Origin: Burkholderia pseudomultivorans
Lineage (GTDB): Bacteria > Pseudomonadota > Gammaproteobacteria > Burkholderiales > Burkholderiaceae
Reading direction: 5' to 3'
Assembly (NCBI RefSeq): GCF_902499075.1
Contig: NZ_CABVPP010000015.1
Coordinates: 1-64,000, forward strand
DNA: 64,000 nt
Shown here: positions 37,764 to 46,963 of the stretch, one piece after another
Numbering within the stretch: position 1 is the first letter of the stretch
How the letters are laid out: each line of letters begins with the position of its first letter
Notes under the pieces: generated by a model
Told to the model about the DNA's origin: nothing
The model's input: the letters and a program-made list of their open reading frames with translations, nothing else
Database searches by the model: none
Program-made: the position numbers and the translations under genes

Positions 37764-38471
37764 ATGGAGCTGAACGACACGTTGAGCGTCTCGCTGGCGC
37801 CGGCCGTCGTGCGGGACGCGTTCGACGACCTCGCGCTGCTGCGGGCGAGCTTCGACCATTGCGAGTCGTTCGCGAAGCTCGCGGACGGCGAATTCGCGTT
37901 GACGATCACGGTGCCGCTCGGCCCGCTGCGCGCGCGCTACGACGTGCGCGTGCATGTCGCGGGCGAGCAGGGCGATGCGGAGGGGCAGCCGCGCCGCGTG
38001 CTGAATTTCAAGGCGCGCGCCGACGGCCTCGGCGTGCTGCGCGGCCAGGTCGAACTGGTGCTGCGGCCGGACGGCGACGCGGACGCGACGCGCATCGACT
38101 ACGTGGTGTGGGCCACCGCCAGCGGTCCGCTCGCCGAGCTGCCGGCCCGGCAGATCGAGAACGCGCTGCGCGAGTGGACCGACGATTTCTTCCGCGAATT
38201 CTGCGCGGTCGTGCAGGCGAAGCATGGTCTCGCGCCGAATCGCGCGCGCTCGGCCGCGCCACGGCGCCAGCATGTGTTTCTGCGGCCCGCGGCGCTGACG
38301 GCCGCGACCAGGCGTTCGCCGTCGCCGCACCTCGGCGGCGCGCTGGGCGGCCGTGCGGCCAGTGCGCTGCATCATCGCGAACCGGGTACGGTGCCGGTCT
38401 GGGCGTGGGCGGCGATGATCGTGTTCGTCGCGCTGCTGCTCTACGCGGCGCGCTGGTTCAACGGCGGCTGA
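37764..38471 (+). CDS. CoxG-like SRPBCC protein with C-terminal membrane anchor
   Basis: This 235-aa protein has an SRPBCC (START-like) lipid/ligand-binding domain in residues 1-150: LAPAVVRDAFDDLALLRASF, CESFAKLADGEFALTITVPLG, ARYDVRVHV. It ends in a basic linker and one membrane helix (VWAWAAMIVFVALLLYAARW). This is the layout of CoxG, the membrane-anchored protein of CO dehydrogenase clusters, but no cox genes adjoin it here, so the role is open. GGGGAGG precedes ATG 37764. Confidence 0.87.
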   Translation: MELNDTLSVSLAPAVVRDAFDDLALLRASFDHCESFAKLADGEFALTITVPLGPLRARYDVRVHVAGEQGDAEGQPRRVLNFKARADGLGVLRGQVELVLRPDGDADATRIDYVVWATASGPLAELPARQIENALREWTDDFFREFCAVVQAKHGLAPNRARSAAPRRQHVFLRPAALTAATRRSPSPHLGGALGGRAASALHHREPGTVPVWAWAAMIVFVALLLYAARWFNGG

Positions 38472-38519
38472 GCAAACGGCCGCCGGCTGCATGTCTCCGG
38501 GCTGCCGGTGCAGCGGCCT

Positions 38520-39521
38520 TTACCGTGGCGCGTCGGGTCCGGCGCCGCGAAACTCCCTTCGATAGGCGGATGGCGACGTGCCGAGCGCGCCGGCGAAATG
38601 CTGGCGCAGCGACACGCTCGATCCGTAGCCGGCCGCCTGCGCGATCGCGTCGATCGACTGTCCGGTGGTTTCCAGCAGATGCTGCGCACGCGCGAGCCGT
38701 TCGGCCTGCAGCCATGCGGTGACGGTCGTGCCGGTCGCCTGCCGGAAGTGGCGCGTGAACGTGCGCCGGCTCATCAGCACGCGCGCGGCGAGCGAATCGA
38801 CGCTGTGCGCGGCGTCGAGATGCGCGCGCACCCAGTCGAGCAGCCCCGCCAGCCGCGTGTCGCGCGGGTGCGCGGCGACCGGCTGCGGCACGTACTGCGC
38901 CTGTCCGCCCTGGCGGTGCGGCGGGATCACGAGGCGGCGCGCGATCCGGTTCGCGGCCTCCGAGCCGAAGCGGCGCCGCACGACGTGCAGGCAGCAGTCG
39001 AGCCCCGCGGCCGTGCCGGCCGACGTCGTCAGCTTGCCGTCGTCGACGTACAGCACGTCGGGATCGAGCTTCACGCGCGGAAAACGCTGTGCGAAATCGT
39101 CGGCCCACGCCCAGTGCGTCGTGGCCGGTCGGCCGTCGAGCAGCCCGGCCGCGGCCAGCACGTACGCGCCGAGGCACAGGCCGACCAGTTGCGCGCCGCG
39201 TGCGGCGGCCGCGCGAACCGCGTCGAGCAGCACCTCGGGCGGCGTTTCCGCCTCGTCGCGCCAGCTCGGCACGATCACGATGTCCGCATCGAGCAGCCCG
39301 TCGAGCGTGTACGGCGCGACGATCGTGAAGCCGCCCGTCGTCGCGAGCGGGCCGCGCTCGGCCGAGCACACGCGGAACTCGAAGACGGGCGTGTCGGCCG
39401 CGTCGCGCTCCTTGCCGAACACGACCGACGGAACCGACAGGTGGAACGGGCTGATGCCGTCGTACGCGATCACGGCGACGATGGTCGGGGCGGGCGGCGA
39501 AACCGGTGAAACGGCGGCCAT
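38520..39521 (-). CDS. GlxA-family AraC transcriptional regulator
   Basis: This 333-aa regulator joins an N-terminal DJ-1/PfpI-like (GATase1-like) domain to an AraC helix-turn-helix domain. The first half has IVAVIAYDGISPFHLSVPS and the nucleophile-elbow segment LVGLCLGAYVLAAAG with Cys, followed by ATTHWAWADD. The second half has SVDSLAARVLMSRRTFTRHF and IDAIAQAAGYGSSVSLRQHF, the two HTH motifs. Relatives control amine, carnitine, betaine or arginine catabolism. No catabolic gene is adjacent, so the target is unknown. Confidence 0.93.
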   Translation of the reverse strand: MAAVSPVSPPAPTIVAVIAYDGISPFHLSVPSVVFGKERDAADTPVFEFRVCSAERGPLATTGGFTIVAPYTLDGLLDADIVIVPSWRDEAETPPEVLLDAVRAAAARGAQLVGLCLGAYVLAAAGLLDGRPATTHWAWADDFAQRFPRVKLDPDVLYVDDGKLTTSAGTAAGLDCCLHVVRRRFGSEAANRIARRLVIPPHRQGGQAQYVPQPVAAHPRDTRLAGLLDWVRAHLDAAHSVDSLAARVLMSRRTFTRHFRQATGTTVTAWLQAERLARAQHLLETTGQSIDAIAQAAGYGSSVSLRQHFAGALGTSPSAYRREFRGAGPDAPR

Positions 39522-39679
39522 GACGGGCTCCGGGAAGGGGATGGCCCGATTCTAGCGAAGAATGGAAGTCGGGCCATGACCCGGGAGGGCGGACCGGTCC
39601 GGCGCGGGCCGGATCGTCGGCCGCGCGGCCAATCGCCGGGCGCGCCGCGCGCGGCGGAGAGCGGCCGGCGGCCGGACGC

Positions 39680-40321
39680 TCAGTCGCCTTCCTTCAGCAT
39701 GGCCGGGCTGAGGCGCAGCATGTCGAAGCAGCTGTCGACCAGCTTTTCCGCGTGCCGCTCCGCGTCGATTTCGTCGGGCAGCATCAGCATGTCGCGCACG
39801 AAGCCGCTGATCAGCGCGTGCAGCATCAGCGTCGCACGCCAGGTGTCGAGCCGGTCGGGCAGCAGCCTGAGCCGTACGGCCGCGGCGAGATCGGCGTCGA
39901 TCGCGTGCAGCGCTTCGCTCATGCCCGCGCGGTTGCGCAGCAACAGCGGCTCCATGTCGGCGACGTACTCGCATTTCATGAACAGGATGCTGAACACGCG
40001 CCGCAGCTGCGAGTCGCGCTGCACGCCGAGCAGGCACCAGATCAGGATCTTGCGGACCTTGTCGAGCGGATTGCCGCCCGGCGCGTCGATCGGCATCGTC
40101 TTCAGCTCGTCGAGCGGCAGCAGCACGCGGTCGAACATCGCATCGAACAGGTCGCTCTTGTTCGCGAAATGCCAGTAGATCGCGCCGCGCGTGACGCCGG
40201 CGTGCTGTGCGATGTCCGCGAGCGACGTGTGCGACACGCCCTTCTCGAAGAACACGTGTTCGGCTGCGTCGAGAATGCGGTTGCGCGTCTCGAGTGCCTC
40301 CTCCTTGGTGCGTCTGACCAT
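39680..40321 (-). CDS. bpeR: TetR-family repressor of the adjacent RND pump (BpeR/AcrR type)
   Basis: This 213-aa regulator has the AcrR-type N-terminus MVRRTKEEALETRNRILDAA and HTH TSLADIAQHAGVTRGAIYWHFANKSDLFDAM. The C-terminal ligand domain is helical, with a Cys in MKCEYVAD. It is divergent from the pump operon. An AcrR-like inverted repeat sits in the pump promoter at 40460-40477. By analogy with AcrR, MexR-type and BpeR systems it should repress the pump until an inducer binds. The symbol follows the B. pseudomallei BpeAB-OprB system and is inferred from arrangement. Confidence 0.9.
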   Translation of the reverse strand: MVRRTKEEALETRNRILDAAEHVFFEKGVSHTSLADIAQHAGVTRGAIYWHFANKSDLFDAMFDRVLLPLDELKTMPIDAPGGNPLDKVRKILIWCLLGVQRDSQLRRVFSILFMKCEYVADMEPLLLRNRAGMSEALHAIDADLAAAVRLRLLPDRLDTWRATLMLHALISGFVRDMLMLPDEIDAERHAEKLVDSCFDMLRLSPAMLKEGD

Positions 40322-40454
40322 GTGCAGGCCTGAATGTGAATCGATGAGTGATAAACAGGGGCCGGGACCCCTCGTCGCGCGCGCATAGACCGGCTATGCT
40401 TGCGACTGGTAATAATTCGTAAGACTTCGCGGTTGGCACGGCGCGGACGGTCTT

Positions 40455-40484
40455 TTTACATACATTCGTGAATGTATATACAAT
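40455..40484 (+). promoter_or_regulatory. RND pump promoter with AcrR-type operator
   Basis: The -35 TTTACA (40455-40460) and -10 TACAAT (40479-40484) are separated by 18 bp. The spacer is filled by a perfect inverted repeat, ATACATTC-GT-GAATGTAT (40460-40477). This is close to the known E. coli AcrR operator. The 397-bp gap between the divergent genes holds no other obvious element; the leader to bpeA is about 228 nt. Confidence 0.85.
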
Positions 40485-40718
40485 ACCACCCTACGATCGA
40501 ATGACCCAAGTGGCAATCAGTTAATATCCCACTCTGCTGATTCCCGCCAAAGTAGCAGTTCGCAAGTTCGCGGCACTTGTCGGCACGGAGGTTTCGTGCC
40601 GCTTGCTGTATCCAGCAGTCCAGTAATTCAGGTGTTCGATCTGCGCCGCGAGGCGCATCCGTGTAGCGCTCCGGTCGGGCGCCGCACTCATTCCATTGGT
40701 TATACAAGAGGTCGCTCC

Positions 40719-41990
40719 ATGCGCGTCGAACGGGTTCCATACCGCTTAATCACTGTCGCGACGGCCGCCGTTTTCCTGGCCGCGTGCGGGAAAAAAGAAT
40801 CGGCACCGCCGCCGCAAACGCCGGAAGTCGGCGTCGTCACCGTCCAGCCGCAAGCCGTCCCGGTCTTCACCGAATTGCCGGGCCGTACCAGCGCCTTCCT
40901 CGTCGCGCAGGTGCGCGCGCGGGTCGACGGCATCGTGCTGCGCCGCGAATTCACCGAGGGCAGCGACGTCAAGGCCGGCCAGCGCCTCTACAAGATCGAT
41001 CCGGCGCCGTACATCGCCGCGCTGAACAGCGCGAAGGCGACGCTCGCGAAGGCGCAGGCGAACCTGGCCACGCAGAACGCGCTGGTCGCGCGCTACAAGG
41101 TGCTGGTGGCCGCGAACGCGGTCAGCAAGCAGGACTACGACAACGCGGTGGCCGCGCAAGGGCAGGCTGCGGCGGACGTCGCGGCCGGCAAGGCGGCGGT
41201 CGACACCGCGCAGATCAACCTCGGCTACACGGACGTCGTGTCGCCGATCACCGGCCGCGTCGGCATTTCGCAGGTCACGCCGGGCGCGTACGTGCAGGCG
41301 AGCCAGGCGACGCTGATGTCGACGGTGCAGCAGCTCGATCCGGTCTACGTCGACCTGACGCAGTCGAGCCTCGACGGGCTGAAGCTGCGCCAGGACGTGC
41401 AGAGCGGCAAGCTGAAGACGAGCGGGCCGGGCGCGGCGAAGGTGTCGCTGGTCCTGGAGGACGGCAAGACCTACTCGGAGCCGGGCAAGCTGCAGTTCTC
41501 GGACGTGACGGTCGACCAGACGACGGGCTCGGTGACGATCCGCGCGGTGTTCCCGAACCCGGGCAAGGTGCTGCTGCCGGGCATGTTCGTGCGCGCGCGG
41601 ATCGAGGAAGGCGTGAACGACGGCGCGTTCCTGGTGCCGCAGATCGGCGTCACGCACGACCAGAAGGGCCAGCCGGTCGCGCTGGTCGTGAACGCGAGCA
41701 ACAAGGTCGAGACGCGCACGCTGAAGACGTCGGGCATGCAGGGGCAGAACTGGATCGTCGAAGGCGGCCTGCAGGCGGGCGACCGCGTGATCGTGCAGGG
41801 CGTCGACAAGGTGCGTCCGGGCGCGACCGTGAAGTCGGTGCAGGCGCAGCTCGCGCCGGCCGCGGGCGCCGCGTCCGATGCCGCTGCCACCGCCGCGCCG
41901 GCCGCTGCCGGCTCCGGCGCCGCCGCTTCGGGCGCAGCTGCATCGGGCGCCGCTCCGGCGAGCGCTGCCGCTGCGTCGAGCGCGCAATAA
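40719..41990 (+). CDS. bpeA: RND efflux pump periplasmic adaptor lipoprotein (BpeA)
   Basis: This 423-aa membrane fusion protein bridges the inner-membrane pump and the outer-membrane channel. The lipobox FLAAC ends at Cys23. The lipoyl halves (VRARVDGIVLRREFTEGSDVK; YTDVVSPITGRVG) flank an alpha-helical hairpin (LNSAKATLAKAQANLATQNAL ... KAAVDTAQINL), followed by beta-barrel and membrane-proximal domains (GMFVRARIEEGV; VIVQGVDKVRPG). The last roughly 50 residues are an Ala/Ser/Pro/Gly low-complexity tail not needed by the family. It leads an operon with bpeB (15-bp gap) and oprB. Confidence 0.95.
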   Translation: MRVERVPYRLITVATAAVFLAACGKKESAPPPQTPEVGVVTVQPQAVPVFTELPGRTSAFLVAQVRARVDGIVLRREFTEGSDVKAGQRLYKIDPAPYIAALNSAKATLAKAQANLATQNALVARYKVLVAANAVSKQDYDNAVAAQGQAAADVAAGKAAVDTAQINLGYTDVVSPITGRVGISQVTPGAYVQASQATLMSTVQQLDPVYVDLTQSSLDGLKLRQDVQSGKLKTSGPGAAKVSLVLEDGKTYSEPGKLQFSDVTVDQTTGSVTIRAVFPNPGKVLLPGMFVRARIEEGVNDGAFLVPQIGVTHDQKGQPVALVVNASNKVETRTLKTSGMQGQNWIVEGGLQAGDRVIVQGVDKVRPGATVKSVQAQLAPAAGAASDAAATAAPAAAGSGAAASGAAASGAAPASAAAASSAQ

Positions 41991-42005
41991 CAGGGGGCCT
42001 GTTTC

Positions 42006-45000
42006 ATGGCAAAGTTTTTTATCGATCGCCCGATCTTCGCGTGGGTGATCGCCATCATCCTGATGCTGGCCGGGGTTGCGGCGATCTTCACGCTGCCGAT
42101 CGCGCAGTATCCGACGATCGCGCCGCCATCGATCCAGATCACCGCGAACTACCCGGGCGCTTCCGCGAAGACGGTGGAAGACACGGTGACGCAGGTGATC
42201 GAGCAGCAGATGAGCGGTCTCGACAATTTCCTGTACATGTCGTCGACGAGTGACGACTCGGGCAACGCGACGATCACGCTGACGTTCGCACCGGGCACCA
42301 ATGCCGACATCGCGCAGGTGCAGGTGCAGAACAAGCTGTCGCTCGCCACGCCGATCCTGCCGCAGGTCGTGCAGCAGCTCGGCCTGTCGGTGACGAAGTC
42401 GAGCAGCAGCTTCCTGCTGGTGCTCGCCTTCAACTCCGAAGACGGCAGCATGAACAAGTACGACCTCGCGAACTACGTGGCGTCGCACGTGAAGGATCCG
42501 ATCAGTCGCCTGAACGGCGTCGGTACCGTCACACTGTTCGGTTCGCAGTATGCGATGCGGATCTGGCTCGACCCGACCCGCCTGACGAACTACGGCCTCA
42601 CGCCGGTGGACGTCACGACCGCGATCACGCAGCAGAACGTGCAGATCGCGGGCGGCCAGATCGGCGGCACGCCGGCCAAGCCGGGCACCGTGCTGCAGGC
42701 GACGATCACCGAATCGACGCTGCTGCAGACGCCCGAGCAGTTCGGCAACATCCTGCTGAAGGTGAACCAGGACGGCTCGCAGGTGCGCCTGAAGGACGTC
42801 GCGCAGATCGGCCTCGGCGGCGAAAACTACAACTTCGACACGAAGTACAACGGTCAGCCGACCGCGGCGCTCGGTATCCAGCTCGCGACCAACGCGAACG
42901 CGCTGGCGACCGCGAAGGCCGTGCGCGCGAAGATCGACGAGCTGACGCCGTACTTCCCGCACGGTCTCGTCGTGAAGTACCCGTACGACACGACGCCGTT
43001 CGTGAAGCTGTCGATCGAGGAAGTGGTCAAGACGCTGCTCGAAGGTATCGTGCTGGTGTTCCTCGTGATGTATCTGTTCCTGCAGAACCTGCGGGCGACG
43101 ATCATCCCGACGATCGCGGTGCCGGTCGTGCTGCTCGGCACGTTCGCGATCATGTCGCTGGTGGGCTTCTCGATCAACACGCTGTCGATGTTCGGCCTCG
43201 TGCTCGCGATCGGTCTGCTGGTGGACGATGCGATCGTGGTGGTGGAGAACGTCGAGCGCGTGATGGCGGAAGAGGGCCTGTCACCGAAGGAGGCGACCCG
43301 GAAGGCGATGGGCCAGATCACCGGCGCACTCGTCGGCGTGGCGCTGGTGCTGTCGGCGGTGTTCGTGCCGGTCGCGTTCTCCGGCGGTTCGGTCGGCGCG
43401 ATCTATCGTCAGTTCTCGCTGACGATCGTGTCGGCGATGGTGCTGTCGGTGCTCGTCGCGTTGATTCTGACGCCGGCGCTGTGCGCGACGATCCTCAAGC
43501 CGATCCCGCAGGGGCATCACGAAGAGAAGACGGGCTTCTTCGGCTGGTTCAACCGCACGTTCAACCGGAGCCGCGACAAGTACCACGTCGGCGTGCACCA
43601 CGTGATCAAGCGCTCGGGCCGCTGGCTGATCATCTATCTGGTCGTGATCGTCGCGGTCGGGCTGCTGTTCGTGCGCCTGCCGAAGTCGTTCCTGCCCGAC
43701 GAGGACCAGGGCCTGATGTTCGTGATCGTGCAGACGCCGTCGGGCTCGACGCAGGAAACGACCGCGAAGACGCTCGCGAACATTTCCGACTACCTGCTGA
43801 AGGACGAGAAGGACATCGTCGAATCCGCGTTCACGGTCAACGGCTTCAGCTTCGCGGGCCGCGGCCAGAACTCGGGTCTCGTGTTCGTGCGCCTGAAGGA
43901 TTACTCGCAGCGTCAGCACGCAAACCAGAAGGTCCAGGCGCTGATCGGCCGGATGTTCGGACGCTATGCGGGCTACAAGGACGCGATCGTGATCCCGTTC
44001 AACCCGCCGTCGATTCCGGAACTCGGCACGGCCGCCGGCTTCGACTTCGAGCTGACGGACAACGCTGGCCTCGGCCACGATGCGCTGATGGCCGCGCGCA
44101 ACCAGCTGCTCGGGATGGCCTCGAAGGATCCGACGCTGCAGGGCGTGCGCCCGAACGGCCTGAACGACACGCCGCAGTACAAGGTCGACATCGACCGCGA
44201 GAAGGCGAATGCGCTCGGCGTGACGGCATCGGCGATCGACCAGACGTTCTCGATCGCGTGGGCGTCGCAGTACGTGAACAACTTCCTCGACATCGACGGC
44301 CGGATCAAGAAGGTGTACGTGCAGGCCGACGCGCCGTTCCGGATGACGCCGGAGGACATGAACGTCTGGTACGTGCGCAACGGGTCGGGCGGGATGGTGC
44401 CGTTCAGCGCGTTCGCGACCGGTCACTGGACGTACGGTTCGCCGAAGCTCGAGCGTTACAACGGTATTTCGGCGATGGAAATCCAGGGCCAGGCCGCACC
44501 GGGCAAGTCGACCGGTCAGGCGATGGCCGCGATGGAAGCGCTCGCGAAGAAGCTGCCGGTCGGTATCGGCTATTCGTGGACGGGCCTGTCGTTCCAGGAA
44601 ATCCAGTCCGGTTCGCAGGCGCCGATCCTGTACGCGATCTCGATCCTCGTCGTGTTCCTGTGTCTGGCGGCGCTGTATGAAAGCTGGTCGATCCCGTTCT
44701 CGGTGATCATGGTGGTGCCGCTCGGCGTGATCGGCGCACTGCTCGCGGCGACGATGCGCGGCCTCGAGAACGACGTGTTCTTCCAGGTCGGCCTGCTGAC
44801 CACCGTCGGCTTGTCGGCGAAGAACGCGATTCTGATCGTCGAGTTCGCGCGCGAACTGCAGATGACGGAGAAGATGGGGCCGATCGAGGCCGCGCTGGAA
44901 GCGGCGCGCCTGCGGCTGCGTCCGATCCTGATGACGTCGCTCGCGTTCATTCTCGGCGTGATGCCGCTTGCGATCAGCAACGGTGCGGGCTCGGCGAGCC

Positions 45001-45206
45001 AGCACGCGATCGGCACGGGCGTGATCGGCGGGATGATCACCGCGACGTTCCTCGCGATCTTCATGATCCCGATGTTCTTCGTGAAGATCCGCGCCGTCTT
45101 CAGCGGCGAGAAGGAAGACGCCGACGAGGCGCTGCGCCTGGCTCAGGAGCACTCGCACCACGAAGAGAAGCCGGGCAACGGCGACGAAGGCAACAAGGGG
45201 CAGTGA
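42006..45206 (+). CDS. bpeB: RND multidrug efflux transporter (BpeB)
   Basis: This 1066-aa HAE1-family pump has 12 membrane helices with two large periplasmic loops. It starts [20 protein letters not shown]. Proton-relay residues are in place: Asp407 and Asp408 in [20 protein letters not shown], and Lys939 in [18 protein letters not shown]. It is close to AcrB, MexB and BpeB and should export a wide range of antimicrobials by proton antiport in a tripartite complex with BpeA and OprB. The C-terminal tail is polar ([13 protein letters not shown]). The stop overlaps the oprB start region. Confidence 0.97.
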   Translation: MAKFFIDRPIFAWVIAIILMLAGVAAIFTLPIAQYPTIAPPSIQITANYPGASAKTVEDTVTQVIEQQMSGLDNFLYMSSTSDDSGNATITLTFAPGTNADIAQVQVQNKLSLATPILPQVVQQLGLSVTKSSSSFLLVLAFNSEDGSMNKYDLANYVASHVKDPISRLNGVGTVTLFGSQYAMRIWLDPTRLTNYGLTPVDVTTAITQQNVQIAGGQIGGTPAKPGTVLQATITESTLLQTPEQFGNILLKVNQDGSQVRLKDVAQIGLGGENYNFDTKYNGQPTAALGIQLATNANALATAKAVRAKIDELTPYFPHGLVVKYPYDTTPFVKLSIEEVVKTLLEGIVLVFLVMYLFLQNLRATIIPTIAVPVVLLGTFAIMSLVGFSINTLSMFGLVLAIGLLVDDAIVVVENVERVMAEEGLSPKEATRKAMGQITGALVGVALVLSAVFVPVAFSGGSVGAIYRQFSLTIVSAMVLSVLVALILTPALCATILKPIPQGHHEEKTGFFGWFNRTFNRSRDKYHVGVHHVIKRSGRWLIIYLVVIVAVGLLFVRLPKSFLPDEDQGLMFVIVQTPSGSTQETTAKTLANISDYLLKDEKDIVESAFTVNGFSFAGRGQNSGLVFVRLKDYSQRQHANQKVQALIGRMFGRYAGYKDAIVIPFNPPSIPELGTAAGFDFELTDNAGLGHDALMAARNQLLGMASKDPTLQGVRPNGLNDTPQYKVDIDREKANALGVTASAIDQTFSIAWASQYVNNFLDIDGRIKKVYVQADAPFRMTPEDMNVWYVRNGSGGMVPFSAFATGHWTYGSPKLERYNGISAMEIQGQAAPGKSTGQAMAAMEALAKKLPVGIGYSWTGLSFQEIQSGSQAPILYAISILVVFLCLAALYESWSIPFSVIMVVPLGVIGALLAATMRGLENDVFFQVGLLTTVGLSAKNAILIVEFARELQMTEKMGPIEAALEAARLRLRPILMTSLAFILGVMPLAISNGAGSASQHAIGTGVIGGMITATFLAIFMIPMFFVKIRAVFSGEKEDADEALRLAQEHSHHEEKPGNGDEGNKGQ

Positions 45207-46729
45207 TGATGCAAAAACACGCTTTGACTGCGATCGCAGTCGCGCTCTTCGCCACGGGCTGCACGATGGCGCCGCACTACAAGCGGCCCGACGCGCCCGT
45301 GTCGCAGGCGTTCCCGTCCGGCGGCGTCTACGCGACGCAGCCGGGCGCCGCCGGCGCGCGCAGCGCGAACGGGCAGGAGGCGACGGCGATCGGCTGGCGC
45401 GAATTCTTCGTCGATCCGCGCCTGCAGCGGCTGATCGAGATCGCGCTGAAGAACAACCGCGACCTGCGCGTGTCGGTGCTGAACATCGAGGCGGCGCGCG
45501 CGCAGTATCAGATCACGCGCGCGGGCCTGTTCCCGACGCTCGACGGTACGGGCTCGGGCTCCATCCAGCGTTATCCGCAAGGTGTTTCACCGACCGGCGT
45601 GCCGTACATCGCGCGCTCCTACAACGTCGGGCTGTCCGCGTCGTGGGAACTCGACCTGTTCGGCCGCGTGCAGAGCCTGAAGGATCAGGCGCTCGCGCAA
45701 TACCTGTCGACTTCCTATGCGCGCCAGGCCGCCGAAATCTCGCTCGTGTCGCAGGTGGCCGACCAGTACCTGACGCTGTTGTCGACCGACGACCTGCTGA
45801 AGGTCACCGAGGACACGCTGAAGACCGCGCAGGCGTCGTACGACCTGACCAAGCTGCAGTTCGACAACGGCACGGGCTCCGAGCTCGACCTGCGTCAGGC
45901 GCAGACGGTTGTCGAGCAGGCGCTCGCGAACCAGCAGGCGCAGGCACGTGCGCGCGCGCAGGCCGTCAACGCGCTGGTGCTGCTGATCGGCGAGCCGCTG
46001 CCGGACGACCTGCCGCCGGGCATGCCGCTCGACGCGCAGAACCTGCTGACCGACGTGCCGGCGGGCCTGCCGTCCGACCTGCTGACGCGTCGTCCGGACG
46101 TGATGCAGGCCGAGCAGACGCTGCTGGCCGCGAACGCGAACATCGGCGCGGCGCGCGCGGCGTTCTTCCCGCGCATCTCGCTGACGGGCGCGTTCGGTAC
46201 GGCGAGCCCGACGCTCGGCGGGCTGTTCAAGGCCGGCACGGCGGCGTGGTCGTTCGCGCCGCAGATCACGATGCCGATCTTCGAGGGCGGGCAGAACATC
46301 GCGAACCTGAACCTCGCGAACGTGCAGAAGCGCATCGAGATCGCCAACTACGAGAAGGCGATCCAGTCGGCATTCCGCGAAGTGTCGGACGGGCTGGCCG
46401 CACGCGGCACGTACGACCAGCAGATCGCCGCGCTCGAGCGCAACGAGCACGCGCAGCAGCGACGCTTCGACCTGTCGGACCTGCGCTACAAGAACGGCGT
46501 CGACAGCTACCTGTCGGTGCTGACAGCGCAGACGGACCTGTACACCGCGCAGCAGTCGCTGATCAATGCGCGTCTCGCGCGCTGGACGAATCTCGTCGAC
46601 CTGTACCGCGCGCTCGGCGGCGGCTGGATCCAGCGGGCCGGCGAAACGCCGCGCGCGCCGGACGACACGGCGGACTACGACAAGGCGGCCGCACCGGCGC
46701 CTGCGTCGGCAACGTCGACGAACGGGTAA
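45206..46729 (+). CDS. oprB: Outer-membrane factor lipoprotein of the RND pump (OprB/NodT family)
   Basis: This 507-aa TolC-type channel is a NodT family lipoprotein with lipobox FATGC ending at Cys19. Features are HYKRPDAPV near the start, two repeats with long helices (EAARAQYQITRAGLFPTL; ALRYKNG-like RFDLSDLRYKNGVDSYLSVL) and beta-strand segments. ATG 45206 overlaps the bpeB stop by one base; ATG 45209 is an alternative 8 bp from the Shine-Dalgarno AAGGGG. It closes the operon and is followed by two terminators. Confidence 0.95.
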   Translation: MMQKHALTAIAVALFATGCTMAPHYKRPDAPVSQAFPSGGVYATQPGAAGARSANGQEATAIGWREFFVDPRLQRLIEIALKNNRDLRVSVLNIEAARAQYQITRAGLFPTLDGTGSGSIQRYPQGVSPTGVPYIARSYNVGLSASWELDLFGRVQSLKDQALAQYLSTSYARQAAEISLVSQVADQYLTLLSTDDLLKVTEDTLKTAQASYDLTKLQFDNGTGSELDLRQAQTVVEQALANQQAQARARAQAVNALVLLIGEPLPDDLPPGMPLDAQNLLTDVPAGLPSDLLTRRPDVMQAEQTLLAANANIGAARAAFFPRISLTGAFGTASPTLGGLFKAGTAAWSFAPQITMPIFEGGQNIANLNLANVQKRIEIANYEKAIQSAFREVSDGLAARGTYDQQIAALERNEHAQQRRFDLSDLRYKNGVDSYLSVLTAQTDLYTAQQSLINARLARWTNLVDLYRALGGGWIQRAGETPRAPDDTADYDKAAAPAPASATSTNG

Positions 46730-46794
46730 GCACGACGAAGGGCGGGAGCGGGCAACCTCTCCCGTCTGTCCTGTCGGCCGAACCGGCTTCATGC

Positions 46795-46834
46795 AAAAAA
46801 ACGCCACGGACGCAAGTTCGTGGCGTTTTCTTTT
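46795..46834. terminator. First of two tandem terminators after oprB
   Basis: Arms ACGCCACG and CGTGGCGT with a ten-base loop lie between an A run and a T run, so it can act in both directions. Confidence 0.87.
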
Positions 46835-46888
46835 GTGCCGGCCGACCGGTTGCTTGCATCGGCGTCGCGCGATGCGCTCGTCCCATGC

Positions 46889-46916
46889 AAAACGCCACGG
46901 CAGTCCGTGGCGTTTT
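46889..46916. terminator. Second tandem terminator, with the same stem sequence
   Basis: Arms AACGCCACGG and CCGTGGCGTT with a CAGT loop and TTTT. It shares the context ATGCAAAA(n)CGCCACGG with the first copy, about 90 bp upstream. It lies 48 bp from the end of the convergent permease gene. Confidence 0.87.
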
Positions 46917-46963
46917 GCGTTGCTGCGTGCCGCTACGCGCCGCGAACCGGCGCGCGCTGCCGA

